Shown one piece after another: positions 10,118 through 19,365 of a stretch of DNA of 32,867 nt. The notes beneath the pieces are model-generated. The model ran no database searches. It was not told the origin of the DNA and saw only the letters and a list, made by a program, of their open reading frames with translations. The stretch comes from Malonomonas rubra DSM 5091 (lineage in GTDB: Bacteria; Desulfobacterota; Desulfuromonadia; Desulfuromonadales; Geopsychrobacteraceae), in assembly GCF_900142125.1 (NCBI RefSeq), contig NZ_FQZT01000021.1, positions 1-32,867 on the forward strand, in the 5' to 3' direction. Every line of letters starts with the position of its first letter. The first letter of the stretch is position 1. The translations under genes and the position numbers were made by a program.

Positions 10118-11425
10118 ATGTCGACCCTGCAAAATATTTTTGCCATCCCGGAGCTGCGGCGCCGGATCATGTTCACTCTTGCAATGCTGGCCGTGTATCG
10201 TGTCGGTTGTCATGTCCCGACTCCTGGGATTGATGCTCATGTTTTGGCGAAATTTTTTGAGGGGACTGAAGGGACTCTGCTCGGGCTGGTCTCTGCCTTC
10301 ACGGGTGGTGCGCTTTCGCAGATGGCAGTTTTTGCTCTTGGTATTATGCCGTACATCAGTGCGTCGATTATCATGCAGCTGCTGACTGTCGTTTTCGAGC
10401 CGGTTGAAAAGCTTTCGAAAGAAGGTGAGCAGGGCCGCAAGAAAATCACTCAGTACACTCGTTACGGAACCATTGTTCTGGCAATTATTCAGGGTACTGG
10501 TATTGCGACCGGTCTGCAGGGAATGGTTGGTCCGGCGGGTGAGCCTGTCGTGCCGAACCCGGGGATGGGTTTCATCCTGATGACAGTTATCACACTGACG
10601 GCAGGTACTGCCTTTATCATGTGGCTTGGTGAGCAGATAACTGAACGTGGTATTGGTAACGGTATTTCGCTGATCATTTTTGCTGGCATTGTTGCCGGAA
10701 CTCCTTCGGCGATTGTCAACTCTCTGCGTTTGGTTGAGACTGGCGCAATGACTGTAACGACAATAGTTTTCATCCTGGCCTTGATGCTACTCGTGGTTGC
10801 AGCCATCGTATATATGGAGAGTGCTCGACGCCGGGTTCCGATTCACTACGCTAAGCGGGTTGTCGGTATGCGCAATATGGGTGGGCAGGCGAGCCACCTG
10901 CCACTGAAGATCAATATGAGTGGTGTTATCCCACCGATCTTCGCCAGTTCTATCATGATGTTTCCGGCGACCATCGCCAACTTCATTGATGCTCCCTGGG
11001 TGAAGACGGTGTCGGCCTATCTGGCTCCAAGCCACTGGGTCTATAACGTTTTTTATATTGCATTTATCGTATTCTTCTGCTACTTCTACACGGCTATTAC
11101 CTTCAACCCGGTGAATGTATCGGAAAATATCAAGAATCAGGGTGGTTTTGTGCCTGGGATACGTCCTGGTAAAGAGACTGCTGATTACCTTGATACCGTT
11201 CTCGGTCGTTTGACCTTCGCCGGTGCGATTTATATTTCGCTGGTCTGTGTATTGCCGACATTGCTGATCAACCAATTGAATGTCCCCTTCTTCTTTGGTG
11301 GTACTTCGCTGTTGATCGTTGTTGGCGTTGGAATGGATACGGCTTCGCAGATTGAAGCGCACCTGATCTCTCGTTCTTACGAGGGCTTCATGAAGGGTGT
11401 GTCTCTCAAGGGCCGTCACGGGTAA
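10118..11425 (+). CDS. secY: Protein translocase subunit SecY
   Basis: SecY is the channel subunit of the SecYEG translocon in the inner membrane. The 435-aa protein has the expected succession of about ten hydrophobic segments. Family signatures are visible: FSGGALSQ-type sequence (here AFTGGALSQMAVFALGIMPY), WLGEQITERGIGNGISLIIF, and the cytoplasmic loop GGQASHLPLKINMSGVIPPI. The C-terminus RSYEGFMKGVSLKGRHG is also typical. It is 3 bp from rplO and 12 bp from adk, the usual position in the spc cluster. Confidence 0.98.
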   Translation: MSTLQNIFAIPELRRRIMFTLAMLAVYRVGCHVPTPGIDAHVLAKFFEGTEGTLLGLVSAFTGGALSQMAVFALGIMPYISASIIMQLLTVVFEPVEKLSKEGEQGRKKITQYTRYGTIVLAIIQGTGIATGLQGMVGPAGEPVVPNPGMGFILMTVITLTAGTAFIMWLGEQITERGIGNGISLIIFAGIVAGTPSAIVNSLRLVETGAMTVTTIVFILALMLLVVAAIVYMESARRRVPIHYAKRVVGMRNMGGQASHLPLKINMSGVIPPIFASSIMMFPATIANFIDAPWVKTVSAYLAPSHWVYNVFYIAFIVFFCYFYTAITFNPVNVSENIKNQGGFVPGIRPGKETADYLDTVLGRLTFAGAIYISLVCVLPTLLINQLNVPFFFGGTSLLIVVGVGMDTASQIEAHLISRSYEGFMKGVSLKGRHG

Positions 11426-11437
11426 GGTTGTTTTGTT

Positions 11438-12085
11438 ATGAAACTTGTACTGCTTGGACCTCCGGGAGCCGGTAAGGGGACTCAAGCTGCGATGCTGGTC
11501 GAGAAATTCGGCATTCCGCAGATCTCAACCGGTGATATGTTGCGTGCTGCTGTTAAAGCACAAACGCCGATGGGTCTTAAGGCCAAAGAATGTATGGATT
11601 CCGGTGCGCTGGTTTCGGATGAGATCGTCGTCGGTATCGTCCGTGATCGCCTGCAGGAAGATGATTGCAAGGGTGGCTTTATCCTTGATGGATTTCCGCG
11701 GACTGTTCCACAGGCGGATGCGCTGAAAGAGGTTCTGATTGAACTCGGTAAAGACCTCGATTCGGTTATCTCTTTAGAGGTAAATACGGATGCCTTGGTA
11801 GAGCGACTGACCGGGCGTCGTACTTGCGGTGCCTGCGGTAAGGGCTATCACTTGAAATTTGACCCTCCGGGTGCTGATGGCAAGTGTAGTGCATGTGGTG
11901 GTGATCTGGTTCATCGTGATGATGATAAAGAAGAAACTATCCGCAACCGGATGGATGTCTATCGCCAGCAAACCGCACCGCTCGAAGACTACTATCGCAA
12001 AGAAGGTCTGCTCAAAGCGATCGACGGTATGCAGGAGATCTCGGCAGTTCAAGAGCAGATAGTCACAGTTCTGCAGGCGGGCTGA
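11438..12085 (+). CDS. adk: Adenylate kinase with zinc-binding lid
   Basis: Adenylate kinase interconverts ATP + AMP and 2 ADP in the cytoplasm. The 215 residues include the P-loop GPPGAGKGTQ (7-16), the AMP-binding region STGDMLRAAV, and DGFPRTVPQADAL (84-96). The long LID domain carries four cysteines, C130/C133 and C150/C153, a structural zinc site known from Gram-positive and many deltaproteobacterial enzymes. The arrangement secY-adk-map is common outside the enterics. map starts one base after its stop. Confidence 0.98.
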   Translation: MKLVLLGPPGAGKGTQAAMLVEKFGIPQISTGDMLRAAVKAQTPMGLKAKECMDSGALVSDEIVVGIVRDRLQEDDCKGGFILDGFPRTVPQADALKEVLIELGKDLDSVISLEVNTDALVERLTGRRTCGACGKGYHLKFDPPGADGKCSACGGDLVHRDDDKEETIRNRMDVYRQQTAPLEDYYRKEGLLKAIDGMQEISAVQEQIVTVLQAG

Positions 12086-12086
12086 G

Positions 12087-12839
12087 GTGATCGTTCTCAA
12101 GTCGAAAAGTGAACTTGAGAAGATGCGTAAGGCGGGCCGTCTGGTCGCTGAGATGCATCAACTGATGCGCGAGAAGATCAAGCCGGGAGTAACGACCTTA
12201 GAGCTTGATCGTTTTGCCGAAGCTCAATGCAAAAAATGGAAGGCTCGCCCTGCTTTTAAAGGCTACGGCGGCTTTCCTTTTACTATTTGTGCCTCACCGA
12301 ACGAACAGGTGGTGCATGGGTTCCCTAACAAGCAGCCGCTACGTGAGGGAGATATCCTGAGTATCGATTTCGGCTTGATCATCGATGGGTTTTACGGTGA
12401 TTCGGCGGTGACGATACCGGTTGGAAAAATTGACGAGACAACCCAAAGGTTGCTGGATGTCACAAAAGAGTCTCTGGAAATGGGCATAGCGGCTGCTGAG
12501 CCCGGAAAGAGACTTTCTGACATATCTCATGCAGTGCAGACTCGCGTTGAGCTGGACCATTTTAGCGTGGTCCGGGAGTTTGTCGGGCACGGAATCGGCC
12601 GCCAGTTGCATGAAGAACCACAGATTCCAAATTATGGGCCGCCTGGTCGGGGTCCACAGCTCAAGCCAGGAATGACTTTGGCAATAGAGCCGATGGTAAA
12701 TATTGGATTGCCTGCAGTCAAGGTGCTTGAAGACGGCTGGACAGCGGTGACCATTGATGGTCGTCGCTCTGCGCATTTTGAGCACACGATAGCAATCACT
12801 GAGAACGGGCCAGAAATACTGACCTGTTTGGATGACTAA
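12087..12839 (+). CDS. map: Methionine aminopeptidase, type I
   Basis: MetAP removes the initiator methionine from nascent proteins. The 250-aa protein starts at GTG 12087, one base after adk, with GAGGTG overlapping the start. The metal ligands of the pita-bread fold are visible: the Asp in [10 protein letters not shown], the Asp in FYGDSAVT, the His in [14 protein letters not shown], the Glu in LAIEPM and the Glu in AHFEHTIAI. There is no N-terminal zinc-finger extension, so it is the short bacterial type Ia form. Confidence 0.97.
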   Translation: MIVLKSKSELEKMRKAGRLVAEMHQLMREKIKPGVTTLELDRFAEAQCKKWKARPAFKGYGGFPFTICASPNEQVVHGFPNKQPLREGDILSIDFGLIIDGFYGDSAVTIPVGKIDETTQRLLDVTKESLEMGIAAAEPGKRLSDISHAVQTRVELDHFSVVREFVGHGIGRQLHEEPQIPNYGPPGRGPQLKPGMTLAIEPMVNIGLPAVKVLEDGWTAVTIDGRRSAHFEHTIAITENGPEILTCLDD

Positions 12840-12844
12840 AGAAC

Positions 12845-12860
12845 GACCGCATAGCCGGTC
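12845..12860 (+). other. Small hairpin in the map-rpmJ gap
   Basis: The arms GACCG (12845-12849) and CGGTC (12856-12860) flank a 6-nt loop. There is no following T-run, so it is not a terminator. It sits in the 53-bp gap where many bacteria carry infA. It may only be an mRNA stability or processing element. Confidence 0.35.
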
Positions 12861-12892
12861 ACCCGAGATATCGAGTAGAAAAGGATCTCAAG

Positions 12893-13006
12893 ATGAAGGT
12901 TAGAGCATCAGTCAAAAAAATCTGCGAAAAGTGCAAGGTTATCAAGCGCAAAGGCGTAGTCCGGATCATCTGCGAGAATCCGAAACACAAGCAAAGACAG
13001 GGTTAA
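12893..13006 (+). CDS. rpmJ: 50S ribosomal protein L36
   Basis: L36 is the smallest ribosomal protein and joins 23S rRNA domains near the factor-binding region. The 37-aa frame starts [20 protein letters not shown] and ends NPKHKQRQG. It carries the zinc ligands C11, C14, C27 and H32, so it is the zinc-binding (C-plus) version. AAAGGATCTCAAG upstream supplies the ribosome binding site. It lies between map and rpsM in the normal order. Confidence 0.97.
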   Translation: MKVRASVKKICEKCKVIKRKGVVRIICENPKHKQRQG

Positions 13007-13026
13007 GGCCCTAGGAGGATAAGACA

Positions 13027-13395
13027 TTGGCACGTATTGCTGGAGTCGATTTGCCGCGCAATAAGCGCATCGAAATAGCCATGACTTACATCTATGGCAT
13101 CGGCCGTACTTCGTCGCAGAAAATTCTGTCAGAAGCAGGTGTGGATTACAGCTCTCGTACTGACGACCTGACAGAAGCGGAACTGGCGAAGATTCGTGAA
13201 ATTATCGACCGCGATTATTCGGTCGAAGGCGATCTGCGTCGTGAGATTACCATGAATGTCAAGCGTCTGATGGACCTTGGCTGCTATCGTGGTTTGCGTC
13301 ATCGGAGAGGTCTGCCGTGTCGCGGTCAGAACACCAAGAACAATTCTCGCACCCGTAAAGGTCCGAAGAAGACCGTTGCCGGTAAGAAGAAATAA
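13027..13395 (+). CDS. rpsM: 30S ribosomal protein S13 (TTG start)
   Basis: S13 sits in the 30S head and contacts P-site tRNA through its C-terminal tail. The 122-aa product begins at TTG 13027 after CTAGGAGGATAAGACA, a strong Shine-Dalgarno sequence. [20 protein letters not shown] directly after the start, and [20 protein letters not shown] with the basic tail [12 protein letters not shown], identify it. Confidence 0.97.
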   Translation: MARIAGVDLPRNKRIEIAMTYIYGIGRTSSQKILSEAGVDYSSRTDDLTEAELAKIREIIDRDYSVEGDLRREITMNVKRLMDLGCYRGLRHRRGLPCRGQNTKNNSRTRKGPKKTVAGKKK

Positions 13396-13407
13396 AGCGG
13401 AGTTATC

Positions 13408-13803
13408 ATGGCTAAGTCTGGTAAGAAGGTCGTACGGAAAAAGGTTGAAAAGAAGAACATCGCCAAGGGCGTTGTTCATATTCAGTCAACCTTCAATAAT
13501 ACTATTGTGACAATCTGTGATCCGGCTGGCAACGTCGTTGCCTGGTCGACCTCAGGTGCAAAAGGGTTTAAGGGCTCCCGTAAAAGCACTCCTTTCGCTG
13601 CCCAGATGGCTGCTGAAGAAGCTGCCACCAAAGCGATGGAACATGGAATGCGTTCGGTCGAGGCCTACGTCAAGGGTCCGGGTAGCGGTCGTGAGTCTGC
13701 ACTGCGTGCACTCTCGCTGGCTGGTCTGACAGTTACCATGATCAAGGACGTGACCCCGATCCCGCACAATGGTTGCCGTCCGCCTAAGCGCCGTCGCGTA
13801 TAA
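13408..13803 (+). CDS. rpsK: 30S ribosomal protein S11
   Basis: S11 forms part of the 30S platform at the mRNA exit. The 131-aa protein has [40 protein letters not shown] and the C-terminal signature [16 protein letters not shown]. It lies between rpsM and rpsD as in the alpha operon. Confidence 0.98.
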   Translation: MAKSGKKVVRKKVEKKNIAKGVVHIQSTFNNTIVTICDPAGNVVAWSTSGAKGFKGSRKSTPFAAQMAAEEAATKAMEHGMRSVEAYVKGPGSGRESALRALSLAGLTVTMIKDVTPIPHNGCRPPKRRRV

Positions 13804-13823
13804 AAGCTTAGAGGAGAAATAAG

Positions 13824-14453
13824 GTGTCTAGATATTCAGGTCCCGTCTGCCGTCAGTGCAGAAGAGAAAATGCCAAGCTGTTCCTTAAAGGGGACAGATG
13901 TTATACCGATAAATGTGCTGTTGAGCGTCGCAACTACGCTCCGGGACAGCACGGTCAGCGCCGCACCAAGGTTTCCGATTACGGAATCCAGCTGCGTGAG
14001 AAGCAGAAGGTCAAGCGGACTTACGGTCTGCAGGAGAAGCAGTTCCGCCTTTACTTCAAGAAGGCTGACCGGATGAAGGGTGTTACCGGTGAAAACTTGC
14101 TGATGCTGCTGGAGCGCCGTCTCGACAGTATCGTCTATCGTCTTGGTTTCGCCGTATCCCGTGCCCAGGCACGTACCTTGGTGCGTCATGGACACTTCCA
14201 GGTGAACGATCGCAAGGTCGACATTCCATCATATCTGGTTCGCCCGAACGATGTCGTGTCACTGCGTGAGAAGAGCCGCGAGATCGCCTGCATCAATGAG
14301 TCGCTCGACAGTGTCATGCGTCGTGGTGTTCCTTCGTGGGTCGAACTGGAGCGTGATGCCTTCAAAGGTAGCATCAAGACCTTGCCGGTCCGTAGCGAGT
14401 TGACGACGCCTGAGTTCCAGGAACAGTTGATCGTCGAACTCTACTCGAAGTAA
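13824..14453 (+). CDS. rpsD: 30S ribosomal protein S4, zinc-binding N-terminus (GTG start)
   Basis: S4 is a primary 16S rRNA-binding protein and, in E. coli, the repressor of the alpha operon. The product has 209 residues from GTG 13824 after AGAGGAGAAATAAG. The N-terminal zinc site has C9, C12, C26 and C31. The rRNA-binding S4 domain includes [20 protein letters not shown] and [20 protein letters not shown]. rpoA follows 36 bp later. Confidence 0.97.
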   Translation: MSRYSGPVCRQCRRENAKLFLKGDRCYTDKCAVERRNYAPGQHGQRRTKVSDYGIQLREKQKVKRTYGLQEKQFRLYFKKADRMKGVTGENLLMLLERRLDSIVYRLGFAVSRAQARTLVRHGHFQVNDRKVDIPSYLVRPNDVVSLREKSREIACINESLDSVMRRGVPSWVELERDAFKGSIKTLPVRSELTTPEFQEQLIVELYSK

Positions 14454-14489
14454 TCACCTCATCAGTTAGCTTGAGAGGGAGAACAATAT

Positions 14490-15500
14490 ATGTACAAAAA
14501 CTGGAGAGACCTGATCAAACCGAAGCGTCTCGAAGCAACCGAGCTGACCGAAACCTACGGCAAGTTTGTTGCCGAGCCTTTTGAGCGCGGTTTCGGAACC
14601 ACTCTCGGTAACTCGTTGCGTCGTATCCTGCTGTCTTCGCTGCAGGGTGCCGCTATTACTTCGGTACGGATCAAGAACGTTCAGCACGAGTTCTCCAGTG
14701 TCGTTGGTTTGACCGAGGATGTGACCGATATCATCCTCAACCTGAAAGGTGTCAAGGTTCGCCTGCATGGTCACGATCCTCGCAACGTGCGGATTGTGCA
14801 AAAGGGTGCAGGGGTGATCAAGGCTGGGGATATTATTACTGACAGCAATGTCGAGATTCTCAATCCCGATCATCACATCGCGACTTGTGGCGATGAGACC
14901 GATCTTGAAGTCGATATGACCGTTGCCATGGGCAAGGGATATGTTGCGGCCGACAAGAACCGAGACGAGAGCGCACCGGTTGGAACCATTCCTATCGATT
15001 CGATTTTCTCGCCGATTCTCAAGGTGAACTTCAATGTTTCCAATGCCCGTGTCGGTCAGATTACTGATTACGACAAGCTGACTTTGGAAGTGAACACCGA
15101 CGGGAGTGTCAAGCCTGAAGACGCTGTTGCCTACGCTTCGAAGATTCTGAAGGAGCAGCTGCAAATTTTCATCAACTTTGATGAGACTGACGAGCCGGTC
15201 CAAGAGGAAGAAGACAGCGAAACCCAGAAAATAAACGAGAACCTCTATCGTTCCGTTGAAGAGCTGGAGCTGTCGGTTCGTAGCGCGAACTGCCTGAAGA
15301 ACGCCCAGATCAACCTGATTGGCGAACTGGTGCAGAAGACGGAAGCAGAAATGCTGAAGACTCAGAACTTCGGCCGCAAGTCGCTCAACGAGATCAAGGA
15401 CATTCTGGCCGAAATGGGCCTCAGCCTCGGCATGAAGCTGGAGAACTTCCCTGATCCGGAGTACCTGAAATTGATTCAAAAAGGGCAGGACGACGAATAG
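14490..15500 (+). CDS. rpoA: RNA polymerase alpha subunit
   Basis: Alpha dimerises to nucleate RNA polymerase assembly, and its C-terminal domain contacts UP elements and activators. The 336-aa protein has the N-terminal domain with [20 protein letters not shown] and [20 protein letters not shown]. An acidic linker (about residues 230-248) leads to the alpha-CTD with [20 protein letters not shown] and [20 protein letters not shown]. It is 32 bp from rplQ. Confidence 0.98.
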   Translation: MYKNWRDLIKPKRLEATELTETYGKFVAEPFERGFGTTLGNSLRRILLSSLQGAAITSVRIKNVQHEFSSVVGLTEDVTDIILNLKGVKVRLHGHDPRNVRIVQKGAGVIKAGDIITDSNVEILNPDHHIATCGDETDLEVDMTVAMGKGYVAADKNRDESAPVGTIPIDSIFSPILKVNFNVSNARVGQITDYDKLTLEVNTDGSVKPEDAVAYASKILKEQLQIFINFDETDEPVQEEEDSETQKINENLYRSVEELELSVRSANCLKNAQINLIGELVQKTEAEMLKTQNFGRKSLNEIKDILAEMGLSLGMKLENFPDPEYLKLIQKGQDDE

Positions 15501-15532
15501 TCCCTTTTACGGTTTAGAAAGGAAGCAGAACA

Positions 15533-16072
15533 ATGCGTCACAATAAATCCGGCAGACGTCTCGGCCGCAAGCCAGACCACCGTCAGCATATGATGCGCAA
15601 CATGGTGACATCCTTCTTCGAGCACGAGAAGATCACCACCACTGATACCCGCGCCAAGGAACTGCGCAAGGTTGTCGACAAGATGATCACCCTCGGCAAG
15701 CGCGGCGACCTGCATGCACGTCGTCAGGCTCTGCAGGTTATTCGCGACCGCCAGGTTGTCGGTAAGCTGTTCGAGATGATCGCTCCGCGTTACACTGAGC
15801 GGCCAGGTGGTTATACCCGCATCATCAAGCTGGCCAACCGCCAGGGCGACAATGCGCCGATGGCAATTATCGAGCTGGTCGAAGAGGAGTTTACTCCGAA
15901 GACCAAAAAAGCCGCACCTGCTCCAGTAGCAGAGGTTGCCGAAGAAGCCCCTGCAGTTGAAGAAGTCGAAGCTGCAGAGGAATCTGTAGCGGAAGAAGCA
16001 GTTGCTGAAGAAGCCGAAGTCGCTGAAGAGGCGACCGAAGAAGCAGCTGAAGAGGAAAAGAAAGAAGACTGA
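15533..16072 (+). CDS. rplQ: 50S ribosomal protein L17 with long acidic tail
   Basis: L17 is a large-subunit protein near the tunnel exit. The first ~120 residues are a normal L17 core: [40 protein letters not shown] and [20 protein letters not shown]. The 179-aa product is then extended by about 55 residues made almost only of Ala, Glu and Val and ending EEEKKED. Such a tail is probably disordered. It is the last gene before the terminator at 16.1 kb. Confidence 0.97.
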   Translation: MRHNKSGRRLGRKPDHRQHMMRNMVTSFFEHEKITTTDTRAKELRKVVDKMITLGKRGDLHARRQALQVIRDRQVVGKLFEMIAPRYTERPGGYTRIIKLANRQGDNAPMAIIELVEEEFTPKTKKAAPAPVAEVAEEAPAVEEVEAAEESVAEEAVAEEAEVAEEATEEAAEEEKKED

Positions 16073-16093
16073 TTTTCCTCACCGGTTAAATCG

Positions 16094-16132
16094 AAAAAGG
16101 GGCAAGGAGAAATCTCCTTGCCCCTTTTTTTT
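16094..16132 (+). terminator. Intrinsic terminator of the ribosomal protein cluster
   Basis: A 12-bp inverted repeat (16099-16110 with 16113-16124, GGGGCAAGGAGA and its complement) is followed by eight T residues and preceded by five A residues that can extend the stem. It lies 22 bp after the rplQ stop and is a textbook Rho-independent terminator. Confidence 0.95.
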
Positions 16133-16151
16133 GTCAAGGTAATGCAGTTGT

Positions 16152-16180
16152 TTGACTCTCTGAATATGGAGTGTTAATTT
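16152..16180 (+). promoter_or_regulatory. Possible sigma-70 promoter for mgtE-recO
   Basis: TTGACT (16152-16157) is followed 16-17 bp later by TTAATT/TAATTT (16174-16180). It lies between the L17 terminator and the mgtE ATG. The -35 matches 5 of 6 positions; the -10 match is weak. Confidence 0.4.
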
Positions 16181-16236
16181 CACTGCGGTTTCAATCTAAT
16201 TTATTCAGCCGATTTCGGAGTGTCAGGGAGGTTCTG

Positions 16237-17595
16237 ATGCACGAGCAGAAAATGCAGGTACTTCAGGGGACGGTCAGCAAACTGCTGCGTCGTGGTGCGA
16301 CCAACAACCTGAAAAAAGCACTCGGAAAGATCCATCCGGCTGATATTGCCCACCTGTTTCGTTATTTCGATCTTAAAGACCAGAAAAAACTGCTCGTTCT
16401 TGTCCCAGATATGGAGCAGGCTGCAGATGTTTTCAGTGAGCTAGAATCTGATTCGCAAGCCAAGTTAGCAGAACAGTTGGAAAAAGACTTTCTGATTTCG
16501 CTCGTCGAAATGATGGCGGATGATGATAGCGCTGAATTGATTCGGAGTTTGCCGGAAGAGCTGGCAGAGGATATTCTTGCTGCAATACATGATGATCATT
16601 CTGACGATGTCGAGCAGTTGCTTGGTTACGATGAGGATACCGCTGGCGGTATCATGTCGACCGATGTTTTCGCTCTGGGACAGGATCTGACTGTCAAGCA
16701 GGCGATCGAAGCGTTGCAAGACTCTGAAGATTACGAGATGGTCTTCTATGTCTATGTTGTCGATGAGCATAATCACCTGGTCGGTGTTCTTTCCCTGCGG
16801 CAGCTTCTGACTGTTCCACCGGCCACTTCACTCGCTGATGTGATGACATCCGATGTCCTCCGAGTTCGCACCGATATGGATCAGGAGGAGGTTGCCGAGC
16901 TGGTTGCGAAATACAATATTCTCGCGATTCCTGTTGTCGATGAACATGGCAAGCTGATGGGTCTGATAACCGTCGATGATGTTATCGACGTTATGCGGGA
17001 TGAGGCGACTGAGGACATCCTGCGCATGGCAGGTACCAGCGAGGAAGAACTGCTTTATGGATATAAGTCTTTTCATGTCGCCCGCCTGCGCTTGCCCTGG
17101 CTGCTGACAACCCTGGTTGGTGGTGTCGTCACAGGTACTCTGATGTGGTACTTCAAGGCAACGCTTGAACAGGTGATCATGTTGATCTCTTTTATTCCTG
17201 TTATTACTGGCATGGGTGGTAACGTTGGCGGGCAGACGTCGACTATCATCGTGCGTGGATTTGCCACTGGCCGGATCGATTTTTCCATGATACGGCAGGT
17301 TTTTTTCAAAGAACTGCGGGTTGGTTTGATAATGGGTACGACCTGCGGCCTAGTGATCGCCGCTGTTGCCATGATCTGGCATCAGAATATATACCTTGGG
17401 CTCGTCGTTGGCTTGGCTATGGTGATGGCGATTTCAGTCGCTGCTTGCATGGGCGTGCTGGTCACAGCTTTCTTCAAGAAGGTCGGTATCGATCCGGCCA
17501 TTGCTTCCAGTCCATTTGTTCAGACTGTCAACGATATTACCGGGATCCTCATCTATTTCTCCACCGCGACCCTGTTTCTACATCATCTCATCTAG
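16237..17595 (+). CDS. mgtE: Magnesium transporter MgtE
   Basis: MgtE is a homodimeric inner-membrane Mg2+ channel gated by cytosolic Mg2+. From ATG 16237 the protein has 452 residues, the usual length. A helical MgtE N domain (about 20-130) with ALGKIHPADIAHLFRYFD is followed by two CBS domains (about 135-255), with EDTAGGIMSTDV at the junction and DVMTSDVLRVRTDMDQEEVA in the second. Five C-terminal membrane helices carry GMGGNVGGQTSTIIVRGFAT and SPFVQTVNDITGILIYFSTA. I prefer ATG 16237 (CAGGGAGG upstream) to an in-frame GTG at 16171, which adds 22 unrelated residues. It may share a transcript with recO, 9 bp downstream. Confidence 0.95.
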   Translation: MHEQKMQVLQGTVSKLLRRGATNNLKKALGKIHPADIAHLFRYFDLKDQKKLLVLVPDMEQAADVFSELESDSQAKLAEQLEKDFLISLVEMMADDDSAELIRSLPEELAEDILAAIHDDHSDDVEQLLGYDEDTAGGIMSTDVFALGQDLTVKQAIEALQDSEDYEMVFYVYVVDEHNHLVGVLSLRQLLTVPPATSLADVMTSDVLRVRTDMDQEEVAELVAKYNILAIPVVDEHGKLMGLITVDDVIDVMRDEATEDILRMAGTSEEELLYGYKSFHVARLRLPWLLTTLVGGVVTGTLMWYFKATLEQVIMLISFIPVITGMGGNVGGQTSTIIVRGFATGRIDFSMIRQVFFKELRVGLIMGTTCGLVIAAVAMIWHQNIYLGLVVGLAMVMAISVAACMGVLVTAFFKKVGIDPAIASSPFVQTVNDITGILIYFSTATLFLHHLI

Positions 17596-17604
17596 GCGCC
17601 TGGG

Positions 17605-18339
17605 ATGTCCGGCCGGGTCGAACGCTGCAAGGCGCTGGTTCTGCGCCATATTGATTATGGTGAATCTGATCGCATTGTCTCGTTTCTGACTGCTGAGTTC
17701 GGGCTACAAAAAGGCTTTGCCAAGGCGGCGCGAAAAAGCCGCAAAAGGTTTGGCGCTGCACTGGAACCATTCTCTCAGGTTGTTGTTCATTGGGGTTCCG
17801 GGCGAGGGCAGCTCTGGTCGTTGCAAGAGGTGGAGCTTTTGAACAGCCGTTCCGGGCTGCGCACTGAATTGGAACGTCTAGCCCTGGCAAGTTATTCTGT
17901 TGAATTAGTTGAATTGCTGCTGGAAGAGGGGGAAGCACACCAGCAGATTTACGAGCTCATCTGCGCGTTTCTCGATTATCTCAGTCAGGCTGGTGATACT
18001 GCCTGTGCCCGCTTGCTCCTGGAACTTCGTCTGATTTACCTGCTAGGTTACATTCCTCATCTGCTGCATTGCAGTGAATGCTTGAAGATTTTTGCCGATG
18101 AGCCGGTTCGTTTTGACGCAGCGCGTGGTGGTAGTCTCTGTCTCCAATGTGCATCCGGTGGCGGAATTGAGATCAGCCTGGGAACGATCGGATCCCTGGC
18201 ACGCAGTCTTAATGTCGGTCATCAGCAGTTTTCAGGTTTCCGTTTCGGGCAGCGAACGCTGGACGAGGGAGGACGCATGTTGAGTCAGGTTCTCGCGAGT
18301 GTTCTTCCGCGCTCTTTAAAATCAGTAAAATTTCTGTAA
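17605..18339 (+). CDS. recO: DNA repair protein RecO
   Basis: RecO works with RecR (and RecF) to load RecA on SSB-coated single-stranded DNA. The 244-aa protein has the N-terminal OB fold with CKALVLRHIDYGESDRIVSF and GLQKGFAKAARKSRKRFG, then a helical domain. A four-Cys zinc finger is formed by C156/C159 (CSEC) and C179/C182 (CLQC), a common RecO feature. The start is ATG 17605, 9 bp after the mgtE stop, with only a weak ribosome binding site. Confidence 0.94.
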   Translation: MSGRVERCKALVLRHIDYGESDRIVSFLTAEFGLQKGFAKAARKSRKRFGAALEPFSQVVVHWGSGRGQLWSLQEVELLNSRSGLRTELERLALASYSVELVELLLEEGEAHQQIYELICAFLDYLSQAGDTACARLLLELRLIYLLGYIPHLLHCSECLKIFADEPVRFDAARGGSLCLQCASGGGIEISLGTIGSLARSLNVGHQQFSGFRFGQRTLDEGGRMLSQVLASVLPRSLKSVKFL

Positions 18340-18361
18340 TCCGGCTAAAATGCTGAGTTTC

Positions 18362-18390
18362 TTGACATCTTTCGGGGTGGAAGCTACACT
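18362..18390 (+). promoter_or_regulatory. Strong sigma-70 promoter upstream of glyQ
   Basis: A perfect -35 TTGACA (18362-18367), a 17-bp spacer and TACACT (18385-18390) lie between recO and glyQ, about 64 bp before the glyQ start. This implies that glyQS, and possibly ppdK, start a new transcription unit here, with a leader of about 55 nt. Confidence 0.8.
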
Positions 18391-18453
18391 CGCGTTCGGA
18401 CTTTTAATCCGTATTTCCCGCTATGCGCGGCGTGATAGTTTTTTGGAGGTAAT

Positions 18454-19323
18454 GTGACTTTTCAGGATCTGATTCTTTCCCTGCAGAATTACTGGGCCAA
18501 GCAGGGCTGTATCATCCAGCAACCTTACGATATTGAAAAAGGTGCCGGGACTTTTAACCCGGCAACATTTCTGCGTGCCCTGGGCCCAGAGCCCTGGAAC
18601 GTAGCCTACGTTGAGCCTTCGCGCCGTCCAACCGATGGCCGTTATGGCGAGAACCCAAACCGCCTGCAGCACTACTACCAGTTTCAGGTTATCCTCAAGC
18701 CGTCGCCGCAAAATATTCAAGAGCTTTATCTCGATTCGCTGAAAAGTTTCGGCATCGATCCCAATGCCCACGATATTCGTTTCGTCGAGGACGACTGGGA
18801 ATCGCCGACCCTCGGTGCCTGGGGGCTTGGCTGGGAGGTCTGGCTCGATGGTATGGAGATTACCCAGTTTACCTATTTCCAGCAGTGCGGCGGTATCGAC
18901 CTGAAGCCGATTCCGGGCGAGATCACCTACGGTATCGAGCGGATTGCCATGTACATCCAGGGTGTCGACAATGTCTACGATCTGGAGTGGATCGACGGCA
19001 TCAAGTACGGCGATGTTCACCACCAGACCGAGGTTGAATTTTCTCACTACAACTTCGAAGAAGCAGATACCGGCATGCTCTTCCAGTTGTTCGATATGTA
19101 CGAAAAAGAGTGCATCCGCCTGGCGGAGAAAGACCTTGTTTTCCCGGCATATGATTTCGTCCTCAAAGGCTCGCACGCCTTCAATCTGCTCGATGCGCGT
19201 AGTGCTATTTCGGTCACCGAGCGCGCCAGCTACATTGGCCGGGTACGTAATATGGCCAAACTTTGTGCCGAAGGTTATGTCAAACAGCGTGAACGACTCG
19301 GCTACCCGCTGCTGAAGAAATAA
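18454..19323 (+). CDS. glyQ: Glycyl-tRNA synthetase alpha subunit
   Basis: GlyQ carries the class II catalytic core of the bacterial alpha2-beta2 glycyl-tRNA synthetase. The 289 residues start at GTG 18454 after TTTTGGAGGTAAT; an ATG two bases earlier runs directly into a stop. Signatures include [37 protein letters not shown] (motif 2 region), [20 protein letters not shown] and [13 protein letters not shown] (motif 3). glyS follows immediately, as expected for a two-subunit enzyme. Confidence 0.97.
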   Translation: MTFQDLILSLQNYWAKQGCIIQQPYDIEKGAGTFNPATFLRALGPEPWNVAYVEPSRRPTDGRYGENPNRLQHYYQFQVILKPSPQNIQELYLDSLKSFGIDPNAHDIRFVEDDWESPTLGAWGLGWEVWLDGMEITQFTYFQQCGGIDLKPIPGEITYGIERIAMYIQGVDNVYDLEWIDGIKYGDVHHQTEVEFSHYNFEEADTGMLFQLFDMYEKECIRLAEKDLVFPAYDFVLKGSHAFNLLDARSAISVTERASYIGRVRNMAKLCAEGYVKQRERLGYPLLKK

Positions 19324-19365
19324 TTGCCTGGTCGAGTAGATCGGGATTCGAATCTGGAGATAAAG

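Noticed and set aside
16133-16236. M-box (Mg2+) riboswitch before mgtE
   Set aside because: The leader is too short for the known aptamer and lacks its conserved core.
18340-18453. T-box riboswitch before glyQ
   Set aside because: The interval is only 114 bp and has a plain sigma-70 promoter. No T-box sequence or specifier stem with terminator is visible.
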